Shown one piece after another: positions 57,856 to 63,939 of a stretch of 63,939 nucleotides of DNA (position 1 is its first letter; the number at the start of each line of letters is the position of its first letter). Both the position numbers and the translations under genes were made by a program. The notes under the pieces are model-generated. The model made no database searches, had not been told where the DNA came from, and was given only the letters and a program-made list of their open reading frames with translations. Source of the stretch: Hyphomonas sp. (GTDB lineage Bacteria; Pseudomonadota; Alphaproteobacteria; Caulobacterales; Hyphomonadaceae); NCBI GenBank assembly GCA_002700305.1, contig PACZ01000016.1, positions 1 through 63,939 on the forward strand. The letters run 5' to 3'.

Positions 57856-59922
57856 GTGGCTGTCAGCCATACCCTATTGTCGAGTTTTGCCGCCCTGACG
57901 GCAGCCGGTCTTACAGTATTCCCAGCCATGGCGGAGCCCGATGCCGGCACGCCGGTATCTGCCGTCAGCGATTATGCGCCGGCCGATTTCGCACAATACA
58001 ATCCGCAAACCGCGCTGGACATGGTGAACCGGATCCCCGGCTTTTCCATCCAGGGCGATGATGACGGATCGCGCGGCTTCGGCCAGGCCAGCGGCAATAT
58101 CCTGATCAATGGCCAACGCGTCTCCGGAAAATCAAACGGGGCCGAAGCGGCGCTCGGGCGGATTTCCGCCACGCGGGTTGTGCGCATCGAAGTCGTCGAC
58201 GGCACCACGCTGGATATTCCGGGCCTCTCCGGTCAGGTGGTGAATGTCACGACTGACGGGGAAGGGGGCATGTCCGGCACCTGGCGCTGGAAATCCCGCT
58301 TCCGGGAAAACCTGACGCCTTACTTTCATGAGGGCGTGGTCACCCTGTCCGGCGGCGATGAACGCCTGAACTGGAGCGTTGAGGCGAGCAGCCTGCCGGA
58401 ACGCGGCGCGCATGCGGGTTGGGAAACCATCACGGCGGCCGATGGCACGCTACTGGAGCGCCGCAAGGAAGACGTGACCAATATTGCCGACAATGCATCC
58501 GTGTCCGGATCGCTCTCCTGGACCCCGCCCAGCGGTGTGGTGGCGAACCTCAATGGCCGGGTCGGAATTTATCAGTTCGACCGGAAGGAAATTTCGAAGA
58601 CCTTTCCTGTCGGCGGACTGGAAGGCCGGCGCCAGTTCCTGAGCGGGGAGGATGAATGGAATGCCGAGTTCGGCGGGGATTATGAATTCGGCTTCGGGCC
58701 GGGCCGCCTGAAAGCGATCGGACTGGTCCGCCGAGAGAACAGCCCGGTGAAGGATTCGGTCCGCATCGGGGCGGTCGACGGGTCTGACTTCTCGGAAACG
58801 CGGTTCAGCCAGACCGTGGACGAAGGCGAATATATCGGCCGGGGCGAATATGCCTGGGCGACGGGGCAAGGACGCGACTGGCAGGTCTCCGTCGAGAATG
58901 CGTTCAACTTCCTAGACGCCGAAGCCGGGCTGAGCATTGCGCAAGACAGCCAGCCATTCGAGATCATTCCGCTGCCGGGCGCAAACTCCCGCGTTGAGGA
59001 GACCCGCTGGGAAGCGGCCATCACGCATGGGCGCGCCCTGACAGAGGCGCTGCGGCTGCAAGTCTCTCTTGGGGCGGAATATTCCGAACTCACCCAGTCG
59101 GGCGACAATACAAATGCACGGGAATTCACCCGGCCGAAGGGCTTTGTCAGCCTGTCCTGGCAGGCCGACCCGAAGCTGAAGCTGACGGCACGGCTGGACC
59201 GGGAAGTCGGCCAGCTCGATTTCTTCGACTTCATTTCCTCGGTGAATCTCAATGCCGACAATGGCAATTCCGGGAATGCCGAAATCGTGCCGCAACAGGC
59301 CTGGAAGTGGAGCCTGCAAGCGGAGAAGGATTTCGGTGCCTGGGGGGCGGCGACGCTGAACACCTATTATTCCGACATTGAAGACATCGTCGACCGGGTC
59401 CCGATCGGTACAGGCGACGGGCCGGGAAATCTCGACACGGCGTGGGAAATCGGCGTGACGCTCGACACAACGCTCAAGCTTGCCAGGCTGGGTATCCCCG
59501 GCGGTGAGCTGACGAGTTTTGCCGAAGTGTATGATTCCGAGGTCACCGACCCGCTGACCGGGGAGGTCCGCCGGATCAATGACAGCCAGCTCTATTATGT
59601 GAATCTGGAATTCCGTCAGGATGTTCCGGGAACGGACTGGGCCTGGGGCGCCTTTGCGGAGAAGTTCGAACGCAACCCTTACTACCAACTCGGTGAAAGC
59701 GGTGTGGAAGCTTCGACACCCGGCTATGCCTATGCATTCCTGGAGCACAAGGATGTGCTGGGGCTGACGGCCACGCTGGCGGTCGGAAACCTCCTGAACC
59801 AGAAAGACAGTTTCCGGCGGGAGATTTATGAAACCAGCCGGCTGAGCCCGGTCGCTTCGATTGAAGACCGTAACCGCCGCTTTGGCCCGATTGCGATTTT
59901 CGAACTGCGCGGAACGCTCTAG
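57856..59922 (+). CDS. TonB-dependent outer-membrane receptor
   Basis: A 688-aa outer-membrane beta-barrel. A signal peptide (about 1-26, ending AMA) is followed by a plug domain ([44 protein letters not shown]) and a long barrel rich in alternating aromatic strands ending in a terminal Leu preceded by aromatic-rich strands ([10 protein letters not shown]). No classical TonB box is obvious. Substrate unknown; the Zur-like site suggests zinc, but sugar or peptide uptake is equally possible. GTG start with AGGAGG six bases upstream. It is on the opposite strand to its neighbours and separates murB from ddlB. Confidence 0.85.
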   Translation: MAVSHTLLSSFAALTAAGLTVFPAMAEPDAGTPVSAVSDYAPADFAQYNPQTALDMVNRIPGFSIQGDDDGSRGFGQASGNILINGQRVSGKSNGAEAALGRISATRVVRIEVVDGTTLDIPGLSGQVVNVTTDGEGGMSGTWRWKSRFRENLTPYFHEGVVTLSGGDERLNWSVEASSLPERGAHAGWETITAADGTLLERRKEDVTNIADNASVSGSLSWTPPSGVVANLNGRVGIYQFDRKEISKTFPVGGLEGRRQFLSGEDEWNAEFGGDYEFGFGPGRLKAIGLVRRENSPVKDSVRIGAVDGSDFSETRFSQTVDEGEYIGRGEYAWATGQGRDWQVSVENAFNFLDAEAGLSIAQDSQPFEIIPLPGANSRVEETRWEAAITHGRALTEALRLQVSLGAEYSELTQSGDNTNAREFTRPKGFVSLSWQADPKLKLTARLDREVGQLDFFDFISSVNLNADNGNSGNAEIVPQQAWKWSLQAEKDFGAWGAATLNTYYSDIEDIVDRVPIGTGDGPGNLDTAWEIGVTLDTTLKLARLGIPGGELTSFAEVYDSEVTDPLTGEVRRINDSQLYYVNLEFRQDVPGTDWAWGAFAEKFERNPYYQLGESGVEASTPGYAYAFLEHKDVLGLTATLAVGNLLNQKDSFRREIYETSRLSPVASIEDRNRRFGPIAIFELRGTL

Positions 59923-60872
59923 GCCGTTTCGCTCGCCAGTTGGCCGATGCGGCGCACTTCCCAGCGAAGCTCCACGCCCTGCGTTTCCAGCACCCGCCGG
60001 CGGACGAGTTCGCCCAGCGCTTCAAGATCGGCGGCGGTGGCGTCGCCAGTATTGATCAGGAAGTTGCAATGCTTCGGCGAGACCTGCGCGCCGCCGACTT
60101 TCAGACCCCGGCAGCCGGCCGCGTCGATCAGCTTCCAGGCGGAGCGCTGATCCGGCGTGCCCGGCGGATCCGGATTGGCGAAGGTGGAGCCGGACGTCTT
60201 TTCCTTGATCGGCTGCGTGTCGGCGCGGCGTGCCTGCAGCTGTTCGATGTCAGCGAGGATTTTTTCCGGTGCGTCGGTATCATTGCCTTCCAGAATGAGC
60301 CGGGTGACGATTAGGTCATCTGGCAGGTCGGTGTGGCGATAGGAGAAATGCGCTTCCGGCTGGGCGCCCGGCTTGCCCGGCCCGCGATAAGCGGCAGGTG
60401 ATCCGTCACGCCGGAATCCGTGCAGGGCCACGAGCGTATCGCGCAGTTCCCGCCCGTAGCAGCCGGCATTCGTGCGCGTTGCCCCGCCAATAGAGCCTGG
60501 AATGCCGGAGAGGAATTCGAGGCCCCGAATGCCGTTCTGCGCGGCGGCTTTCGCGACCGACAGGTCCAGCGCCCCGGCGCGAGCCTCCAGTGTGATCCCG
60601 TCCAGGGCCTGGGCCATGCCCCAGTATTTCCCCATCAGGCGGATCACGACGCCCCGGATGCCGCCATCGCGAACGATGACATTTGAGCCAACGCCGAGCA
60701 CCGTAACGGGCACGGCCGGGTCCAGCGCTGCGAGGAAGTCGCTGAGGTCGTCCTCGTCAGCCGGCAGGAACAGGGCATCCGCAGGCCCGCCGACCCGGAA
60801 CCAGGTATAGGGCGCCAGCGGGGCATTCTCGATGATCTTGCCGCGAACGGAGGGTAGGGGAAACGCCGTCAT
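59919..60872 (-). CDS. murB: UDP-N-acetylenolpyruvoylglucosamine reductase
   Basis: A 317-aa FAD enzyme completing UDP-MurNAc synthesis. Motifs: [32 protein letters not shown] (FAD), [24 protein letters not shown], the catalytic Ser in [10 protein letters not shown] and the C-terminal [21 protein letters not shown], the type I MurB pattern. The ATG at 60872 is used; GTG at 60899 would add nine residues. murC, usually adjacent, is not in this window. It converges on the receptor gene with a four-base overlap of stops. Confidence 0.93.
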   Translation of the reverse strand: MTAFPLPSVRGKIIENAPLAPYTWFRVGGPADALFLPADEDDLSDFLAALDPAVPVTVLGVGSNVIVRDGGIRGVVIRLMGKYWGMAQALDGITLEARAGALDLSVAKAAAQNGIRGLEFLSGIPGSIGGATRTNAGCYGRELRDTLVALHGFRRDGSPAAYRGPGKPGAQPEAHFSYRHTDLPDDLIVTRLILEGNDTDAPEKILADIEQLQARRADTQPIKEKTSGSTFANPDPPGTPDQRSAWKLIDAAGCRGLKVGGAQVSPKHCNFLINTGDATAADLEALGELVRRRVLETQGVELRWEVRRIGQLASETA

Positions 60873-60903
60873 ATGCTGGCGTTCCCCCGACTTGCCCACG
60901 AAG

Positions 60904-62319
60904 TCAAGCGGGCGTGCGTGATACGCGTGATCCGTACCAGTCGATATTGCGCGTCATGTACATGGTCAGCGCAATGGCAGCGAAACTGGCCAGCGCCCCG
61001 GCAAGCAGGGCCTGGCTCTCTGCCCGCATCAAGACATAGATCAGGCTGTAGATGCCTGTGAGTATGCCGAGGGCGCGCAGGCCATACTTGCGTGAGCGGA
61101 ACACGCTGGTCGCATAGGCCGAGATCAGACCCACCGTCATCGTCGCTGCAATCACGAAGGCCGCGTCGAATCCGATCCGCTCCGAGAAGGCCAGCAGCAG
61201 GATATAGAAGATCGACTGGGCGAGCCCGACCAGCACATATTGCGCCGGGTGCGCCCGCGCTCTGCTGGTTACCTCGAACAGGAACCAGGCGAGGAAAACG
61301 AAGCCGATGAACATGGCGGCATATTTGAGGGCGCGCTCCACGCTCTGATAAGGGCTGACCTGTTTGATGAAGCGCACGGCCATGTCGCGCCATCCGGGTG
61401 CGTTGACTTCGGAGAGGTCGATATTTGTGCCTGCGCCGGGAATGCCGCGCGCGAGATAAGGCACCCGCCAGCTGGCCGTAAAGCCGTCGACGCCTTTTTC
61501 ACCGACATTGTGCCTGTCCGGCAGCTTGCCGCCCTGAAAGCTCGGATCGTTCCAATTGCTGGTCAATGTCATGGATGTGTCCTTGGCGAAGGGGCCGATG
61601 GCAAACCGGTCAGCACCGGTGATGCGGATCCGGGCGGCAATTTCCAGCGGCCTGGTCTCCGTTTCGAGGCCTTCGATCCTGCCTCCGGCGAGGCGTATGT
61701 CGGCTCGGGGCACAGGGGTATAGCCGTTCTGCCCTGGTGCGGTCTGAAGGGCGGGTTCCATCGAGACATCTTTTCCGTTGGCCGTGACAAGGAAGGCCTC
61801 CCGGATGCCACGCATGTCGGAAACACCCAGATAAAGCCGGGCATCGTCCCAGATCGGTTCGGCGCCTTCTGGCAGACTGTCTCGCAGCTTTGCAGGATCG
61901 AATTTTGCGCGGAATGACACGCTTGCGTCGAAAACGGGAATTGAATGAATGCCGCGCCTGCGCTCGGACACGTCGATGTTGGCTTTCGCGTCGCCGGTTT
62001 CGGCAAAAACGATGACATGACCGAAGACCTGACGGTCAGATGTGAGCGGGCCGACGGCCTTTGCATAGGGAAGCACGAGGACCGGGCCGAGCAGGCTTTG
62101 GCGCCCGCCAATTGAGTCGCTGATCTGCTCCAGCGCCCGGTCGGCGCCCATGCGCCGGTCCTGCACGACGCCGAACACGAACAGAGCAGGGATCGCCATC
62201 AGCAAAGCGAGGGCGCAGACCAGAAGTAGCTTTAGGCCGGCAGAGCGCTGCGGTAGAAATTGGGCGAGGGGATTGGGTGGGGGTGTGGCCGGTGGTCCGG
62301 CCATCTGTGTTTCAGACAT
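60904..62319 (-). CDS. creD: CreD-like inner-membrane protein
   Basis: A 471-aa membrane protein of the CreD family, induced by the CreBC system in gammaproteobacteria and linked to envelope stress. It has an N-terminal transmembrane segment ([24 protein letters not shown]), a large periplasmic domain (about 55-325) and five or six C-terminal helices ([14 protein letters not shown] onward). The family signatures [14 protein letters not shown] and [22 protein letters not shown] segments are present. The ATG at 62319 has AAGGAGG five bases upstream. No creBC genes are nearby. Confidence 0.85.
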   Translation of the reverse strand: MSETQMAGPPATPPPNPLAQFLPQRSAGLKLLLVCALALLMAIPALFVFGVVQDRRMGADRALEQISDSIGGRQSLLGPVLVLPYAKAVGPLTSDRQVFGHVIVFAETGDAKANIDVSERRRGIHSIPVFDASVSFRAKFDPAKLRDSLPEGAEPIWDDARLYLGVSDMRGIREAFLVTANGKDVSMEPALQTAPGQNGYTPVPRADIRLAGGRIEGLETETRPLEIAARIRITGADRFAIGPFAKDTSMTLTSNWNDPSFQGGKLPDRHNVGEKGVDGFTASWRVPYLARGIPGAGTNIDLSEVNAPGWRDMAVRFIKQVSPYQSVERALKYAAMFIGFVFLAWFLFEVTSRARAHPAQYVLVGLAQSIFYILLLAFSERIGFDAAFVIAATMTVGLISAYATSVFRSRKYGLRALGILTGIYSLIYVLMRAESQALLAGALASFAAIALTMYMTRNIDWYGSRVSRTPA

Positions 62320-62427
62320 GGAAGCCTCCTTGCAAATGGAAGCTGCCGACATGCGCCCGGCCCACGGCTACCAGAGGGCGAACCCGCGGCTTCGGGAAGG
62401 AAAGATTACGGAAAGTTCAGGGCAGGA

Positions 62428-62940
62428 TCAGCAAGAGAGACCTGAGCGTTTGAGCAATTCGTCAGCGCAGTCAGTGATATCCTGCCCGGCTGTATCAATC
62501 CGGACCGGCTGTGCGGGGCTCGGCTCCCATTGCCAGGTAATGACGCTTTCCAGGGGGACCGGCGCCAGACCTGGAATACCGGTGTCGCGTGTTTGAAGCC
62601 GGGTACGGACTTCCTCAATGTCAGAGCAGAGGATTTCGATTTCGACAATTTCACTGCCCGATGCTGCCGCGGCATCGCGCCAGCCCTGACGGGCCAGTTC
62701 GACAGCATTGACGGCATCGGCGATCACGTTCCGGCCTTCGCGCAGATGGTGGGCAGCCAACCGATAGCCTTGTTGGTAGCCACATGTGCCGACATCGAAA
62801 TCAGCTCCATGCCGATTGCGCAAATCCTGTTCGAAGACGTCGATGCGCAAAAGCTCCGCGTCCGTCCGTTCGGCGAGAAGTTTGCTCAGCGTCGATTTCC
62901 CGGAACCCGGCAGGCCTGACATCATGACCAGCCGGGGCAT
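62428..62940 (-). CDS. P-loop kinase-like protein
   Basis: A 170-aa ATP-binding protein with a Walker A motif GLPGSGKST (9-17) and the overall shape of zeta-toxin/polynucleotide kinase-like small P-loop kinases (AEGRNVIADAVNAVELARQGW-like central region, and RLQTRDTG). The substrate is unknown. It starts six bases after secA on the same strand and may be co-transcribed with it. A terminator or promoter for creD probably lies in 62320-62427. Confidence 0.75.
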   Translation of the reverse strand: MPRLVMMSGLPGSGKSTLSKLLAERTDAELLRIDVFEQDLRNRHGADFDVGTCGYQQGYRLAAHHLREGRNVIADAVNAVELARQGWRDAAAASGSEIVEIEILCSDIEEVRTRLQTRDTGIPGLAPVPLESVITWQWEPSPAQPVRIDTAGQDITDCADELLKRSGLSC

Positions 62941-62946
62941 GCCAGC

Positions 62947-63939
62947 TTACGCCCGCTGGGTGCTCAGGGCGCCGTGGCAGTGTTTGTATTTCTTGCCGGA
63001 GCCGCATGGGCAGGGCGAGTTGCGTGGTGTGTTCGACCAGTCGTCTTCGGCCTGCTGCAGTTCCGGGCCGGGCGGTTGGGATTTGTCGTCCGGGTCCATC
63101 TCGTTGATGCCGGTATCGGGGTCGAGGTGCGTTTCGTGCGCCGGTACCTGTGGTGGCTGCGGTGCCGGCATCTGCGCGGGCGCAGGTCTTTGCGGCATCT
63201 GGGCCGGGGCAGGGCGCTGCTGTGCCTGTTCCGGCGGTGCTTGCTGTACACGGATGTGCATCAGCGAACGGGTCACCGTCGCGCGCAGTTCTTCCAGCAG
63301 GTTGTGGAACAGGTTGAAGGCTTCGGACTTGAACTCGTTCAGCGGGTCGCGCTGGCCATAGGAACGCAGGTGGATCACCGACCGCAGCTGGTCGATCATC
63401 TGCAGGTGTTCGCGCCAGCGCATGTCGAGGACCTGAAGCAGGATCTGCTTCTCGATCCGGTGCATCTGTTCGGCGCCGACGGCCGCGGTGATCGCTTCGT
63501 AGACCTTCTCCACCGCATCGCGGATGCGCTGGGCGATTTCCTTGTTGGCAACGCCTTCCTCGGCGGCCCATTCATCGACCGGCAGGTCGATTGCGAACTC
63601 GTTTCGCATGGCTTCGCGCAGGCCCTGGACGTCCCACTGCTCCGCATACGCCTTTTCCGGCATGGTCCGGGTCACGAGCGCGTCGATCACATGTTCGCGC
63701 ATTTCGAGGATCACGTCGGACACGTCATCGGCCCGCATGAATTCCATGCGCTGTTCGAAGATGGCCTTGCGCTGGTCGTTGATCACGTCGTCATATTTGA
63801 GGACGTTCTTGCGGATCTCGAAATTGCGCTGTTCGATCTTGCGCTGCGAGGTTTCCATCGCCTTGTTCATCCAGGGATGGGTGATGCCCTCGTCTTCCTT
63901 GATGCCGAGGCGGCGCATCACGGCGTCCATGCGCTCGGC
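62947..63939 (-). CDS. secA: Protein translocase ATPase SecA (C-terminal part, gene continues beyond the window)
   Basis: The last 330 codons of secA; the 5' part lies beyond the right edge. Seen are the helical scaffold and wing region (ITHPWMNKAMETSQRKIEQRNFEIRKNVLKYDDVINDQR, HLQMIDQLRSVIHLRSYGQRDPLNEFKSEAF), a Pro/Ala/Gln-rich linker with near-repeats of QRPAPAQMP, and the SEC-C zinc motif CPCGSGKKYKHCHG near the end, which binds SecB and phospholipids. Intact as far as it is visible. The ATG at 63930 is internal, not the start. Confidence 0.95.
   Translation of the reverse strand, partial: AERMDAVMRRLGIKEDEGITHPWMNKAMETSQRKIEQRNFEIRKNVLKYDDVINDQRKAIFEQRMEFMRADDVSDVILEMREHVIDALVTRTMPEKAYAEQWDVQGLREAMRNEFAIDLPVDEWAAEEGVANKEIAQRIRDAVEKVYEAITAAVGAEQMHRIEKQILLQVLDMRWREHLQMIDQLRSVIHLRSYGQRDPLNEFKSEAFNLFHNLLEELRATVTRSLMHIRVQQAPPEQAQQRPAPAQMPQRPAPAQMPAPQPPQVPAHETHLDPDTGINEMDPDDKSQPPGPELQQAEDDWSNTPRNSPCPCGSGKKYKHCHGALSTQRA

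Noticed and set aside
57600-60904. Search for murC and murG, usual neighbours of murB and ddlB
   Set aside because: The interval holds only the receptor gene and murB; murC must lie elsewhere.

Overview
The window comes from a GC-rich alphaproteobacterium, most probably a Hyphomonadaceae/Caulobacterales-type marine bacterium. The evidence is the recN-ligA / bamD-lpxC-ftsZ-ftsA-ftsQ-ddlB cluster, two LexA boxes of the alphaproteobacterial type GTTC-N7-GTTC, the BlaI/M56 pair and the SecA C-terminus. The assignment is inferred from gene content and order, not from a search.

Bases 1-19386 are the right-hand part of an integrated mobile element. It starts with a conjugation/mobilisation block (DUF736 protein, excisionase-like HTH, TraF-type S26 peptidase, VirD2-like DUF3363 relaxase, TraG/VirD4 coupling ATPase, ribbon-helix-helix protein; 28-5909). 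It ends with a tyrosine recombinase (18218-19276) abutting the 5' end of dusA, a known integration target. No trb mating-pore genes are visible; cargo sits where they often follow in this type of element.

The cargo (5960-17888, all on the minus strand) is the most interesting part: a tightly packed set of nine genes. In transcription order: a sigma-70-like factor, a 183-aa protein of unknown function, an ImmA/IrrE protease fused to a UvrD helicase with an AddB/Cas4-like iron-sulfur region, a double ubiquitin-like domain fused to an E2-like domain, a JAMM peptidase fused to an E1-like enzyme, a DUF6527 protein, an SbcD/YhaO-like phosphoesterase, an SbcC/YhaN-like ATPase and a GNAT acetyltransferase. 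I read this as a self-regulated ubiquitin-like conjugation system coupled to DNA processing, probably anti-phage or DNA-damage related. The E1 and E2 parts lack cysteines where thioester enzymes carry them.

Bases 19387-46906 are ordinary chromosome: dusA, SOS-box-preceded comM, a soluble hybrid histidine kinase with ampG and hdeD, a voltage-gated channel with an unusual filter, a DjlA-like co-chaperone, a BlaI repressor with an M56-M23-TonB_C fusion, prs, pgeF, amtB, a cyclophilin lipoprotein, a PKD/beta-propeller lipoprotein, an acyl-CoA synthetase, prmA, an M24 aminopeptidase and several small genes.

Bases 47018-63939 hold repair and envelope/division genes: SOS-box-preceded recN with ligA, then bamD, lpxC, ftsZ, ftsA, ftsQ and ddlB on the minus strand. 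A plus-strand TonB-dependent receptor with a Zur-like palindrome upstream interrupts the division cluster before murB, creD, a P-loop kinase and the 3' part of secA. No tRNA, rRNA or CRISPR array was found. The only gene-free stretch over 300 bases is 17889-18217.
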